DNA of 64,000 nucleotides from Lineus longissimus (GCF_910592395.1 NC_088311.1:3410501-3474500); one strand, 5' to 3'. Shown: positions 1 through 15,700, counted from the first letter of the stretch. A program made the numbers and translations. The notes: generated by a model not told the origin, from the sequence alone.

Positions 1-263
1 TTTTTGCATTGTGTCATGTTTCTCAATACAATATTATTGGGTCAAAGATAATGGCTACATAACAATTGTGATGATTATATAATGTACCCAGTTGTAACAG
101 TTATTAACTTTTGGATGCATTTAATTTAAACAATGACCCATTTCACCTTCCGTGTTCCCCATTCTTTTTTATTCAAAATTCAAAATCCCAATAACCTATT
201 TTCTAATAGCTTGTGCTTTTGTCACAATTTGCTTTTACTCAAAATGATGCTTTTCTCCTTCAG
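1..263 (+). other. 3' part of an intron of the lipoprotein gene
   Basis: AT-rich sequence ending in a pyrimidine tract and CAG (ttttctccttcag) just before the first exon. An open frame from 213 runs into exon 1, but it is intronic: its residues before 264 do not match the family. No start exon or signal peptide is visible. Confidence 0.8.
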
Positions 264-3200
264 CTCCGTAACGTCCGCCTTGAAGATTTAAAAAAGACCC
301 CCATTGCTGGAAGCACCCGATTTGGACGATCTCTGGAGGAGAAGCCTCTGCACTTCTCATTCCAAGATGGCCGCATCGAGGAGCTCTGTACCGTGGATGA
401 CCAAAAATGGGTATTGAACATCAAGCGTGGTGTGCTGTCCGCCTTCCAGAACAGCATGGAGGACCTCAAGACTGATACCGTCACAAAAGAGGTACATATT
501 TTGAGAGAAAAGTAACCGACCTAGTTTAATGGAAACTATGCGTCGCGATCGTAGCCCAGCCGCACATTCTTTTGAGTCGAACACCAATCTACATGTACCT
601 TTTTCTCCGGAAAGATAGTTGAAATTAAAGATTCTCTTCGCAAATATTTAAATAGGCCGCCGAATATGATACAAAATGTTTACTTCGCATTATTGTGTTT
701 CACGACTGAATTCTAACTCTTCAGATCGATGTCGCCGGTGAATGCGATGCTGAATACAAACTTGGCGAGTCCGGTTGGAGAAGCTTCAGCATCGTAAAGA
801 GAAAGGACCTCATGGCTTGCACCAGCCGCCAGTCCGCCAAGACCGCCCTCCAGGCAACACCCTACAAGGTCGAGTCGGTGAGTGATAGAAAAATAACTAT
901 TCACCATTTCCTCTAGTTCTGTGAATACGCTCTTGTGATTGGTTCGGTCCTGAAGACTGCACTGATGAAGCAGGATTGAGAACTTATGATTGGCCATCTT
1001 TGACAGGAAGTAGTGACATGATGGTAATAAGAGGCTCGATATTAATCATAATTTGCTTTGATTTCAGGGCATGCAGTCCCTCCCACTGACCAAGGGTACC
1101 CACGTGTGCCAACATGACATCCACAACAACGGTTACCTGTTGAAATCCGACTGTCAGGAAGAACACATCTTCCGCCCCTTCTCGAAGGAATCCAATGGTG
1201 CTACCACCAGCGCCAGCCACCGCTTGGAGTTCGTTGGAGAGGCAGCAGGAGTTTCGTCTTCATTCAGTGAGTATTTACCTCTTCTTGTTGTCAGACGAGG
1301 CTGCGAAAGAATGTTTATAAGATGGGCAAAACTTCGTAGAGGGAAGAAAGAACGTTGAAATATTGTTCTTTGGGTGAGAGGGGGGTGGGGGCTCTTACTG
1401 CCATCAGTGATGCTCATCTCTCCTCGTTTTGTGCCTTTATTGAGTTGTAGTTTTAACTTTCCTTCTACCTCCAGGTGGTGAATACCGCCGCACCAACCTT
1501 CTCTACGAGCATGAGCTCGAACCAGAGAAGAACAGCCGCGACATGACCGCTGCCATGGACAGCCTCAAGGCTATCTGCGAAGAAATGAAGAACGACGTGA
1601 GGCCAACCACCCCACGCCTCTTTGCCGAGCTTGTATACAAACTGAAAGACATGGATGCCAGATCCCTCAGCAAGCTTTACCGCTATGTTAACAACAATGG
1701 TGTCTGCAAGGACAACCATCAAGTCGCAAAGTAAGTTGATGTTGCAATTTTTGTGGGACCGAAGAGTTATCTTCACGAATCGAATTACAAACTCTTTTTT
1801 AAAATCTGGAACAACTTCCCTCGAACTGACTATGCCACTCCTTCCTTGTGAAGTGGGGCAGATGCTCCCTTCTTCTTGCTTCATCTGACACTTTCGAAGT
1901 CAATGCATATAACTCACGAATTCTAACTTCTTAATATTCAAAGCCTTGAATAAAAGAGTCACAAACTGAGCCTAACAGTAACATGGCTGTCCTCCTTGTA
2001 GGAAATTCTTCATGGATGCCATCCCAATGGTTGGTACCACTGCCTCGGTCTCCCTCATCGGTGACTTGGTTAGCCAGCGTACCATCAAGGGCTCCGAGGC
2101 CGAGATGTGGCTGTCTTCCCTCGCCTTCATCCAGCAGCCAAGCCCACAAATGATGTCTTCTGTCAAGGTAGGCAACTGACTCTTACTTGAAGTCCGTTTT
2201 AAAAGGACCTTATGTGAAGTTGTAGTTTTCCACATTTCTGTTTGGAACAAGGACAACATTTTTTTTTTGTAATTCACCACTTTTTTCAAGCACAATCTCG
2301 TTCAAGCTAAATATGTAATTCTTGCAGCTGTTATTTTTGGAACACCTTGAACCCTTATCACAGGTATTCCTATTAATTTGAAGTGTTTCTTTCAACTGTA
2401 TTTCAATGACATTGGAAGGTCAAGATGAATAGTCCGGGTTTGGGTTCATAGGTACCTGGCGGCAATCCAAAGTCAATTCGAATTATTGCATTGTTTTTTA
2501 AAGTGAACTGGATTAAAGTCGAATATAAAGTTCAAACTTCAATTGGGATATATATTATCAGAGAATCTAAACTCGAGGTTCCATAATTACTATTATTGGT
2601 TCATTGCCCAATAAGGCCAACAAGGATACCTTGAATTAACTTCGAATAGAACAAATACACGAAGTGTTTAAAATTAAAAAGTTTATACTCCTCACATCAA
2701 ATAAGCATAGTCAGAGAATCATGAACAATTTTCTGTTACCGATTAAGAAGTAACTTACATGTACATGTAGGAGACGCTGAATCTATGATAAAATTGCACA
2801 GTTGTATTTTGGTTCCAACAGTTACCCTGTATATCATTATGTCTTCCCCACAAGAGAGGAGTTGATCTACTTTGCTTTATTTTTGTCTTATTCTTCATAC
2901 AATTTTTTTACTTATTATTTCTTGATTTATTTGTCCAGCAACTGATGGAATCCGTGACCGCCACCAAGACCACCTTCCTCTCTGGTTCCGCCCTGGTCAA
3001 CAGCTACTGCAAGGACAAGGTCTCATGCAGCAGCGACCCAATGATCCAGGCTATTGCCGCCACACTAGAGGGCAAGCTCAACTACAACTGCCGCCTCCGT
3101 GGCGACAAGGACAGAAGCAGAATCATGATGACCTTGAAGGCACTTGGCAACATGGGACACGCACCACGCGCTACCCAGACGATCACCCGATGCATGATGG

Positions 3201-3782
3201 AAAGCACCAACGCTGTTGACATCAGGTTGGCAGCCATTGATGCCCTCAGGAGACAGCCATGTGATCCAGATGTAAGTTTACTAGAACCAGTCTTTTAGAA
3301 GCTCTAATCAACTTCAAACAAAGAAAAGATGGGTTCTATAGAAAACTTGGTTCGTAAATTTAGCTCGCCGGCTACTATAGTCAACTAGAGTTGTGCGAGA
3401 TATTTTCGTTATCGCAGGTTTGACGTACATTTACATGTATCGATAAATCTTACAAAAGCTGGTTTGTTTCTACGTTTAAAAGAAGATAACGATAATTCGT
3501 GTTTTCTTCCAGCGTGCCCGAGTCTTGACTCTCTTCTCTGACGCCAACGAAGATTCCGAGGTCCGTATCGCCGCCTATCTTGCCTCCATGCAGTGCGCAA
3601 CCCCTGAGGTTGTTGATGCTGTCACACGCATGCTCACCAACGAGAAGGTCAACCAGGTCGGGTCATTCGTGTGGACTCACCTCACCAACCTGAAGGAAAC
3701 CACTTGCCCACTCAAACAGGATCTCCGCAAGATCTTAGAAAACCAGTACCTCCAGAAGGAATTCGACTTGGACGCCAGGAAA
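264..3782 (+). other. Vitellogenin-type N-terminal lipid-transfer domain (LPD_N), exons 1-7, 5' part missing
   Basis: Residues 1 to about 535 of the window protein. In this family the module forms a beta-barrel followed by a helical horseshoe; it loads lipid and contacts microsomal triglyceride transfer protein during assembly. Exon 1 has the VLNIKRGVLSAF block, which matches apoB closely. Exon 2 has the DVAGEC...Y segment with conserved cysteines. Exon 3 has the H-x-F-x-P-F type block EEHIFRPFSKES after paired cysteines. Exon 6 carries the helical-repeat signature LGNMG and LAAIDALRR, and exon 7 continues with RIAAYLASM. The barrel's first strands should be in the exon or exons upstream of position 1. 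Confidence 0.9.
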
Positions 3783-6700
3783 TACTCCCGCAACCTTGAG
3801 GGTTCCTTTTACTCCGATATGCTTAACACTGGTGCAAATGTCGAAGGAAACCTCATCTGGTCCCAGAAGAGTTTCGTCCCAAGATCCGCCATGATGAACC
3901 TGACTGTTGATCTTTTTGGCCAGTCTGTCAACCTCCTTGAGGTCGGTGGTCGAGTTGAAGGTATGGAGCGACTCCTTGAGACCTTCTTCGGACCCAACGG
4001 ATACTTCCCAGAGAGCTCCGTCGGTGACATGCTGAAGAGATCCAAGAGATCCGCCTCTGATGACAAGATCAACCGCATCGACCATGAGTTTAACAAGAAG
4101 CGTAACAACGACCTGAAGGGCTCCATGTACTTCCGAGTCTTCGGCCATGAGCTCAACTACGTCGACTTCGCTGGTATGTCTGGCAAAAGTGACTTCAATG
4201 TCCTCGAAATGTTGATCAAGCTCGCCAGCAACCACGACATCAACTTCAGCAAGAGTATAATGTTCCTTGACACCTCCGTGACCATCCCCACCATCCTCGG
4301 TATGCCACTGAAGCTCGCCATCAACGGAACCGCCACAGTCAACATGCAGATCAGTGGCAAGATGGATGTCCGACAGGCCTTCACCTCACCAAGGAGCATG
4401 GACATCACAGGATCAATCAAGCCAAGGTAACCAACTTACTCATTTATTCCGCGGCAAATATCAGATGCAATAGCTGTTCCCTTGTGATAAGAGCAAATAA
4501 CCTTCTATACTTCTACCTTCTCAAGCCGCAAGCGAACGTCCTACCTTTCATATATAGTCACAGTCAGAGCTAGCGGGCTAATAGCACCATGACACACTGC
4601 GGACCTGCCCACCAGGATAGGGTTAGATGGAGAACGCTTCTGGCTGCCTCAGCCGACTGATTTTGACTTTGATGATGGTAACTTCTTCCACGCCGAGTCG
4701 TTTTTTTCCTAAACCTATCTTCTTTTGTTTCCAGTGGCGCCGTGGCTATCTCCAGTCTCATGAGCGTAGATGCTGGTGTTGCCCGCACCGGTCTCAAGAT
4801 GGTCACCACCTTGCACTCAAGCAGCGAGATCGATGGCTCCATTAAGATGGAAGATGGACAGGTCCTTATCACCAAGTTCAACATGCCGCGTGAGAAGATT
4901 GAGATCCTCAATGCTGAGTAAGTGATATCATTTTTATGTCCTTCTTCTTATTTCATAAGTACATGATTTATATGTTATAAGGTGAAGGTCTTTGGAGCAA
5001 CGCGGATGATGGGATCGACTTCAGTTTTTGATTGAAAAAATTCCATTGGCAACACAGGTAGTTAAAACATAAACTTGATGGAAGAGCGGCTTTAATAACT
5101 GACGACGGACTCTTGCAGGTAGAAGTATTGGTAACGCCTTGTTGCAATGAAAGAAAACTCCTTAAATTTGAAACTTTTTTCAAATTGATGTACCCTGGTA
5201 TGTGATAGTCTCTTCCGTACTATTCTCAGTGGCAATCATGTGAACTCGTTTGCTTACAGGAACAAATTCTATATCGTCCATGGAGAAAATGAGGTCGAAG
5301 AGACCATGCCCACAGCCAAGCGCATCACGAAGAGCAAATGCACAAGCAGTTTCATGACCCAGCTTCTTGGAGTTGAACTGTGCGGAGAGATCAGCCATCC
5401 AGCTTTCGAAGTCAAAGAAGCCACCTTTGCTCCCCTTATGGGACCCTCAAAGATGTCCATTGCTCTCAGCAAGAAGGACACCCTCACTGGTTATGAGTTT
5501 GAAGCCCGGTTCCAAAACCAGAAGACCCGCGTGAATGGCAGGACCACCACCAATCACGTGGCTCGTCTTGCCTTCAACACCCCTGGCTCAAAGATCAACC
5601 GTGAGATGTCAGTGGACTTCCTCATGAACAGCGGAGAGCGCAAACTGAACTTCAACCTGGTCTCACCATGGACCAAGGTCTCATTGAATGGTGAGAATGT
5701 CTGCCTCATTTTGTATGAATCGTGACTCACCTATTGATATCGCAATGAATTCCAGAGCTAGCTTGACCATTGTGTAACATTACAGCTGACATAACTGCCT
5801 GGTCTTTCTTTGACTGAACGAAACCTATCGAATTTCAGGTGAAGTCATCAATACCGAAGAATCCAAGCAGGCCAACCTCCGTCTTGTCCTCAACGACAAG
5901 GATGAGTACGCCTTCCTCTCCCAGTTCAGCACCGTGTCCAATAATGGTCGCACAAGCTTCAGCCCCAACATCGAGATCAGGATGCCCAAACGCAAACCGA
6001 TCACCGTCAGTGGCATGCTCGACTACGTGAACGGTAGAAAGGTCGATGTCAACCTTGTCATGGAGAACCTTTTCCGGACTCCAGTTACAGTGAAAGGTAA
6101 GCCAGTGCGGATGACAATAGAAAAGCTTTAGATTTGTGGACTAGGATAAAGGATTAAAAAGATCATTTCTCTGATACATACATGTACTAGTATATCTTTA
6201 AGTAACCCGAACAAAACGTTGTCTTTAAGTGAGTTGGTCGCAGAACTTGCCAGTTTTTAGCCAGTAATGCATCAGGTTTGATAATAAATCAGTCACTTCC
6301 TTTCTTACTTTAATCAGAACATTACCAACAGGCCTTGTTGTTATCTGTTGGTTAGAGTCCTGGATGGAATGATTAATAAGTCTGACTAGCTTGCAATAGA
6401 ATGCCATTAAATATATTTCAAACTAACGACTCGTGTTAATCTTCAGGTGGAATTGAAAAGGACGTCCGTGGCTCAAAGACCAGGTTCAGCACCAACATGG
6501 ACATCAAGTCCCACTACCTTGACACTAAGGTCTCAGGTTACGTGGACAATAAGCCATCCATGTACAAGTCCCGCATGACCGTTGACTACAGGATGATGAA
6601 CGCCATCCGCCAGCGTCTCTCCCTTAACTACAAGATCAGGAATGTTGAAACTGTTAGCATGAGGAAGATCAGTGTTGATACGTAAGTCATAATCTTTTCC

Positions 6701-9700
6701 CTTCTCGATAAAATCTGAATCGGAGATTTGATGGTTTGATGCTCGTCCAAAGTGGGAAGATGTGCACACATGTAACGAGTCGAAAGACCTTCTATATTTG
6801 GTATCTCAAGTTCTATCGAAAAATGAAACTGAGAATTGTTATGAAATTATCTCAGAATATCTTAACTAACTCTTTGTGTTCCCTTTTCAGTGCTGTTCAG
6901 ACTACCCAATGGCCAGAATACAACTTCGAGCTCAGTACTGACGTCCAGAAGACCAGCCGCCATGCCGAATCCTCCATTTCCCTCCGATACGGCGCAGATG
7001 ACACCAACCCTAACAAGAGATTGGCTGCAACGGCCATCGTAAACTACGACATCAACGGAGATAAGGTGAAGGCTGATGGAAGTGCCAAGCTGAACTTCCC
7101 TGCCAAGAACATCGACTTCAACATGAAGGTCAACCACAATCACGACCCCAAGGGCATCCAGTCCAAGGCTATTATCGAGTACCAGACTGGCAAGAAGGTC
7201 AACTTCGAGATGAACCTGAGAGATCTGAGCACCAAGCTGATGAAGATGTCTGGTGACTTCACCCTCGAACTCCCATCACGTGTTTTGGGTATGTCCCACC
7301 AGATTGAGGAGCGGGAGCCACGTGAGTACCACCACAATATGTTCTTACAGTGGCAGAGGGGCAAGCAGCTCCAGACCACCAGCATGTACAAGATGGAAGA
7401 CTTGACCCACACCATTACCAGCAACATCCAGCTCCCAGAAAGGCGACCAATCAACATCAATGCCTACACCACCCTTGACCCCAAGAACTTTGCCGGGTCT
7501 GTCCAGGTTGATTATGAGAGGAAGATTTACGGTTTAGACTTTGGATACACTTTCAACCAGGCTGTTGAACAGCTGTTGGTCGAGGGCCGCTTTGATGCAA
7601 GACACCCAGCAAGAAGAGTGACTGGGTCTGGTTCAATCAAGCGCACTGCTGATGAGTACAGCACAAAACTGAACGTCAAATGGGATGCTGACCGTGATGA
7701 GACCAAGGCTGTTGCTGTTGAGGGAACTTACAAGCTTGAGTATGTTTACAGAGGTAGACACCACTCTGGTAACTTCCTCCTCAGCTACCCAGGACGTCAG
7801 TCAACCATGAACATGGATATCCTCAATGCCAATGGAAAGTACCAATCCACCGCTGAAGTCCAGTGGGAAACTGGCAAGAAGATTACCCTGGCTACTGCTA
7901 TGGTCAATGCCGAAAATGCCTTTGATGCCAGTATCAAGTTCACTTCTCCATTCCCATATGTCGAGACCATCGGAGCTGGTATCACCCACCGTCGCCAACA
8001 TAGTGAGATCAGCACCAATGCTCAAGTTACCTGGGCTGCTGAAAAATCCATAAAGATCGAAACTGCCATCCGACCGAGAAGTGCCAAGAACTTCGAAGCA
8101 ACTGCCTCTGTCGCCACTCCCTTCACTGGTTACAGAATGATGACCGCTAACGCACTCTACTCCCTAGGCGACAGGAGCTTCTCAGCCGCACTCGAGGGAG
8201 CCCTTGAGGATAGGAAAGTTGGAATGACCATCGCCGGAAGCATGCGCAATGGCGTCAATGGTAACATGAAGATTGAGCTTCCAATGATTGCCCGGCCAAT
8301 TACTGCCAAGTTCAACCACAAGAGCTCCGGGGGACTTTACGACACCTCTGCTGAAATGACCTGGTCCCTGAAGAAGATAAGTGCTCTCTTGAAGGTCAAG
8401 CCAGTGAGCTGGAACGATATGGAGTTCACTCTCTCAGTCAACACACCATTCCAGAAGTTCACGACAATGACTGTCCAAGGAATTCACAAGTTGGACAATG
8501 AAGGTCTCAGCACCAAAGTGTTTGGCCAATACGACTCTAAGAAGATTGGGCTCGAGATTGGCGGCAAGTACACTGGTACTCGCGATAGCCATACGATTGA
8601 GGGAACCATCCACCTGAACAGCCCCTTCCAGGGTTATGAAGACATGTCCGTCAACCTCAAGCACACCGATGATGGCCATCGATTCAGCAGTGGCGCTGAT
8701 GCTACCTGGGACGACAAAAAGATCGGAGCTGCCCTCTACATGACCAACTCCATGAGTGGGTGGACTGTCCAGACCACTGGTAGACTTCAGGTCATCACCC
8801 CATTCAGTGGTTACGAACGCACCTTCTACAACTGGCGCCACAACAATGACCATCATGAGATCAGCTCCACACACTCATTTACTATCCGTGGATTGAGATA
8901 CACCATGTCTGTTGGCGGAAAGAACCAAGTGACCAGTTCAGGACGCAACCTTGAAGGCAAGCTGAACATCCAGACTCCTCACGAGAGTGCCAAGAACCTA
9001 AATGCGGAGATGACCTTCCAGATGACCCCTGCGACCTTTAAGATTAACATGCTCCTAGGCAAAGTAGAGTCAGAGAAAATCGAGCTTGGTGTCGAGGGAA
9101 GTTATGACTCTCGCAAGAACTTCATGGGAAGTGCCACCCTGGATCTGTCTGCAGTCGTTGAAATGATCCCAGCACCGCTGAAGGCTACTGTCAAGGGACA
9201 GATGAGCGCCATGCCATACACTGGGCACGCTGAGGCTGTCTGGGCTAAGGAGAAGATTGCTGTTGATTTCTCTGTGAGTCCAATCAGCTGGAAATATTTT
9301 GAGGGAAGCATGAGCATGAAGACTCCATTCTTCTTCGCCAAAACTGTTGGCATGAAGGTAACCAGCACTGTAACTGACAATGAGCTGACCACAATTGTCA
9401 CCACCCAATATAATGAGAACAAAGCCGAGCTCCACGTTCGCGGCAGCAACAAAGGAAACGACAACATGATCAATCTTTCTGGGGACATCAAGGTCGTCAA
9501 CCCACTCACCAGCGATATCGCAGTCGGCATGAAGTTCATGAAGCAGACAAAGAAGATTGCAACCACCATCTCTGGCAGCTACGGCACCTACAAGACTGAA
9601 GCTGGGTTCGACGCTCAGTATGACATGAGCAGTGGCTTCAGAACTAAGGGAAATGCTGCTCTTGTTCTCCCAGTCTATGGCCAAGTAAAGATGGGATACA

Positions 9701-12700
9701 CGTGGGACCTCAACACAGACCTGAAGACAATCTTAAACAGCCAGAACACATTCGCTCTGAATGAAATGACCTTCGTTGCCAACGCTGACTTAGCTGTCGC
9801 CACCGGAACCTATGGCTCTTCGTCCAAGGCGCATGTTACCATTGAGACTCCTCTTGCCATAGCTCGTGTGATGAAGATTGACCTCGATCATTCCAAGCGT
9901 GGAAACAGCTGGACTGGCAACATGAGGTTCTCCAGGAACAGGCGCCAGACTGCTGCCTTTAACATGGAGATGATCATGGACACTATCTACAATGCCGAAG
10001 GAACTGGTAAACTCACCATCAACGACATGGAGCCCATCTCCTTCAGTGTGAAATCTGATGTAGAGAAGTCACCTTACAGTGGTAGTGTTGAGCTTAGGTG
10101 GGGAAGAGAAAAGATGATCGGTGTCTCAGGTACAGTTGCGACCAGTGCTAATGCCATTGATACATCTGTTTCCCTTACTACTCCATTTGAGTATTTCAAA
10201 AAGATTGCAATGAAGGTCAACCACATGACCGAGGGCAATGCCGTCATTACTGCTGCTACAGTTGAGTTCCAACCAGACAAGGTAATCTCTCTCTCCACCA
10301 AGTTTGACAACAGCAAGAAGCTAACTGGCACCATTGCTCTTACCACACCCATCATTTATCTGGAGAAACTCTACGTGTCCTATGAACATGAGGGATCTAT
10401 GGAGAACTTCAATCACCACCATGAAATCAAATACCAGGGCGTTTATACGAACATGGCCATGACCAACACACTGGACTACAATGGTCCCCAGCATATCACT
10501 GGGAATACACATTTCCGCAGTCCATTCTGGATGTTGCAAGACGTGAAAGCAAATTTCGTCCACAGGGAAGAGAGGAACGCGTATACCACTACTGTTGACA
10601 TCGAGCTTGAAGAGGGAAAGAAGATTGAAATAAGCAGCATCTTGGAGAAATCCGATAGCCCCAAATACACTCTGACTGTCAGGTCACCATACGAATATCT
10701 CAGATCCATGAAGGTCAACTTCGAACACCGAGGTCAGTTCCCATACACTACCACCACTGGTACCTTTGAAATGCAGAATCGATTCGTACGTGCCTCTATC
10801 ACCGGTGATGTGAAGATCCAAGGACTTGACTCAATCACAGCCAACCTTCGTCTGATTACACCTATCAAGTACTACGAGCACATGTTCGTAAGTCTTACCC
10901 ACGGAAAGGTTCGGGGTGAATGGCGAACTAGCCTTGAAGGCCAGACTGACATGAAGAAGAGAATGAACATCAAGACCACCTTCAGTATGGAGAACAACGT
11001 AGAAGGAAGCGTCACTTTCACCTGTCCCTACCTTGGAATGGACAAGCTCGCTGTCAGCTTTGAGCATGAAGGATCCATGACTCATTTCACCTTGAAGCCT
11101 AAGTTCGAGATGAAATGGCAGGGTGAGAAGACCGAATTGGATGGAGAGCTCAAGGTCAATGGCATCAATGACATCAAGATCACTGTCAATGGTGATACGC
11201 CCATCTCTGGACACCAGACTGTTTCCATTGCTGCCCAACATAGCACAGATGGCCCAGTCAGGACCATGACTGCAACTATGGAAACGCCATATGGTAAATC
11301 TGAATTCACCAAGAAGATCACCATTGACCCTACATACAAGGTTGAGATTGAGGTCAAGACGCCATACAACTTCCTCCAGAGCCTGACTCTCTACATGGAA
11401 CACGTGGGAGAGAACATTGACAACTTCCGCAACAAGTTCGAGTTCAGCTACATCAACATGTTGACCCGTGTCATGCTGACCAATGACTGGACTGTCAGTG
11501 GCCTTAACTTGATCGATGGCAGATTCCATTTGACTAGCCCCATCAAGCACATTGAGGTTGTAAATGCTGCATTCACAAACAAACGAGAAGATGGCAAGTT
11601 CACCACTGTTGTAGATGTCGAATATGCCCCAGGAAGGCAGATCCTCCTCAAGTCCACCCTGGATATTGCCATGAAGACCCTTGACATGACCCTGAAGACT
11701 CCCTTCCAGCAAGTCGAAGATATGGCCCTCAGGATCCAGCACGATGGCAGCATGAAGACCTTCACAAACAAAGTCTTTATCACCTTGAACAGGGACCAGG
11801 TCATCAACAGCAACATCTGGATGAACGGTCTCTCAGCGATCCGTGGAAAGACTGAGGTCCTCAGCAACGTCTTCACCATTGCTCACCGTTTCACCCCAGA
11901 CATGATCGATACCAAGATGACCCTGAAGGATATCGCTGAATTTGTCCTCAACTATGAATCAGCCCATGATAGTTACAACGGCCAAGTTTCTCTCAGTATC
12001 CAACCGTCAGCAACAATCGACACTACCTTGTTGAAGTCAGTTGAGGCTTCATTCCAGCATTCCATTGCCCATGGCACAGAAACAATTGCCCATGTTGCCT
12101 ATGATGGTTACATGGGGCAGAGCCGTGCTGATATGACAATGAAGATCAATGGACCTGAGATGATCACTGGCAATCTGCACATTGTGAACCCAATGATTGA
12201 CGACATTGAAGTGATTGTTGACCATAGGGCCATGCGTGAAGCAACCTACCAGAGCAGCATCAACGTGATCTCGGGCAACAAGAAGCTTGCTGATCTCAAG
12301 AGCACCCTTGCCATCACTTCTCCATTTAGCATTGATATCACCATTGATACACCCTTCGATTTCCTCAGGACGATGACTGTCAAGATGAGCCATGCAGGCG
12401 GGCTATCAGGCCGGATATTCTACTTCACCAACACAGCAAGCATTCTTTTTGCTACCGCCAGTGACCGTTTCACCATGGATAGCAACATGCGAGTCCGAGG
12501 CCTCCAGAATATTGAAGGACGCATGGACCTTAAGAGTTCTCTCTTTGATGATATTGTTGTAACAGTCAATCATGGTACCAAGGGACAGTCCGAAATCGGC
12601 AACGTTGCCATTGAATTGAGCCCAACTCAGAAGATTGTATTCACATCCGAGTACAAGGATGAGGATGACTTATTTGTCAAGGTCACACTCCGCACATCAT

Positions 12701-15700
12701 GGGAAGTGATGAGGGATGTTGCTGTCGAACTGAATGTCGCCTCAGACCTTTCTAACAACAGGATGCTGATCCGCCACAATAAACTCAACGAGCCAATCAC
12801 TCTTTCCACTGAAGTTAAGATTGGGGATACCATGGAAGGCAAATTTGTCTTCACCAGTGGCTGCCCAGTCCTTAAACGTATCGAGATGACCGGTCAACTT
12901 AACATTGATGGTGACAACTATCACACTGAAGGTACCATGACCTGGATGGACCAAGTCACATCTTTCAGTGGTGACCTCTCCGTGACGAGTCTGAATGAGA
13001 TGAGTGGTACAGTCACCTTGAAGACTCCATTCCCACAGTTCTCCGATATCTTGATCAGCTTCGAACACAAGGGTGATATGTCTGCCTTCACCACCAAAGC
13101 TGATGTTGACATCAACAACAATGGCAAGATCCAGATGACCGCTGCATGGAAAGCTGGTAACGACATGGAAGGTACCTTCGAACTTCAGACTCCTTACATG
13201 GAGATTGTCAAAGTCGGAATCAGCCACAGGAATCCCAGCTACAGGAAGTACGAGAGTAAGATGGACGTCACCTATGGAACCAAGGCAGTCTCAGTTGAAA
13301 GCCTGATGACCATCTACAGCCTGTCAAGCTTTGAAGGTTCAATCATGGTCAAGATGCCTTGCCCCAAGTACCCATACATCAGGACATCATTCTCCCACCA
13401 TGGTGACCTCAAGAACTTCCGTAACAGCATTGCCATGGAAACCGCTAGTGGTGCCATCCGCGCCAGCAGCGACTTCCGTTTGGATGAAGCCATTTCTGCC
13501 AACTTGAAAATCGAGACTCCATGGGCTCCTCTTGCCAAGGTTACCGTTGGAATAAAGCACACTGGTGGACTTTCCAAATGCCAGACAACCCTTAAGATCG
13601 GAACAAACTACTACGGCGATATGGAGATGACCGGGCAATGGTCCTTGTCACCAATGGAAGCTGCCATCAGTCTAACCCTCCCATCCTACGAGAAGATGTC
13701 CACTGGCTTCAAATACCAGAAACTTAGTGACGCCATAGAGGTTGAGCTTGAGGCCAAGTATGGTGCCAAGTTATTGAACTTCAGGGAGAAATTCACTTCC
13801 ATCAGCCTGAACGACTTCAACACAGAAATAGTTGTGAAGACTCCATGGAAGTTCTCTGAGATCACTTTGAAACACAAACATTCTGGAGACATGAAGAAGT
13901 TCACGACTTTAACCATTCTTGATACCAACGTATATGGCAAAATTGAATTAGATACCATCATTGCGACCAGCCCAATCGACATCACTATGAACTTGAGGAC
14001 TCCATGGACAGGTTTCAAGAACGTCAATGCTAAGTTCAGCCACCAGGGTAACTTAGATGCTTTCAACACTGCCTTGAATGTCAATGCTGATGGTGAGGAG
14101 ATCGCTGTGATTTCTGCTGATTGGACCATGTCTCCTATCAATGCCAAGATCGTAATCAACACCCCATTCCATGAGGAGGTCAAAGCTATGATTACCCACG
14201 AGATCCGAACTCCAGTCTACAAGACTAATGCCGAATTGAGCTATGGTACACATGCATCAACTTTTGGATCCACTATCTCCATCCGAAGTCCAACTGATGT
14301 GCATGTTGAGGTATCCTCCACCACACCTTTTGAGGCCGTCCGTGAAAGCAGGCTTGTCTACAGCCACAGTGGAAACAGTGAAGCCTTCACAGCTTCTCTG
14401 TCTGCTGATAACAACAGAGTGCCCGTGCTGAACGTCAATGCCGAATGGAACGAAACAACTCGCAACATGGAGGGAAAATTGACCATAAGGTATGTTTTCG
14501 TTGAGGACTTCGTTGCCCACTTCAAGTATGCTGATGCACTGACATCCACGAAGATAAACGTAGCATGGGAAGCATCTGTTTCAAGTGGTGAGAAGGTCAC
14601 TGGCATCAGCGTCAACGGAGATATGTACGGAATCACAAGATGGGAAGGTGTGACCACTCTTAGGACGCCTATCCAGGAGTACTCAAAAATGCAGCTTACC
14701 GTCAACTATGCTGCCGCTGACAACCACCGAAATCTCCGCTCAGGAATTCAGTTCGATAGCCCCAGGACAGGGAAATTGGCCGCGAATGTCGAATGGAATT
14801 ATGGTGAAGTTACTACAGCCAGATTTGTCATGGATACCCCGTACTTTGACAAGGTCACCGCAACTGTCCAGCATGATATCCTTGGAACAAGAACCTATAA
14901 GACTGAGCTCTCAGGTAGTTACGGATCCCTTGCTTATGATCTCACCAGTAACATCAAGATGAACAACTTCGAAGACATGTCCATTACAGCTGACTTCAAG
15001 ACTCCTATTCCAAGCTACAACTTCGAATTCACACACAAAGGCAACTTCGAAAAGTTCAACTGCAACATGATGCTTCAGTCTGAAGGTGGAGTTATTACAC
15101 ATGTGACCACTGACTTCGCCCTCATACCATTCAAGGCAACTGTACAAGTTGCAACCGCCTTTGAAGGATACAGAGATATGCTTGGAATCGTTACGTACGC
15201 AAGCGACAAAGCCACTCTCACCCTCCAGAAGGAAAGGGAGCAGATCAAAGCTGTTGCAACCCGAGCGTCAGGATCCGGAGAAATCAATATCCAAACACCT
15301 TTCCCAGGATTTGAGAAGATGTCCGCTAAATTGAGCATTGACCTTTTTGCTCATCATTCACATGCCAGTGTCATGTACATGACTGGCAAGCAGATTGTTG
15401 CTGACCTCAAAATCCAGGACGAAGGAGATTTCACGCTAACTGCCTCCATTAAAACTCCATTTGAGGGAGCTGAGATTACCGAAGTCGACCTCCGACTTGC
15501 TAGAACAAAGAAGAGCTTCAACACCAACATCAAGATCAGATACATGAAAGACCAAACCATTGCATACAACATGAAATTCAACATGGGACATAAAGTCGAG
15601 TTCACTGCCGACCTTGAGACTCCATTTGAAGGTGCTGAGATGTCCACCCTTGCATTCACTCACACTGGTACCCTCCAGAACTTCAACACCAATGCCAAAT

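Noticed and set aside
213-263. In-frame upstream extension of the first lipoprotein exon, with a possible start at 213
   Set aside because: It lies before a good acceptor (ctccttcag) and has no signal peptide or family similarity, so it is intron.
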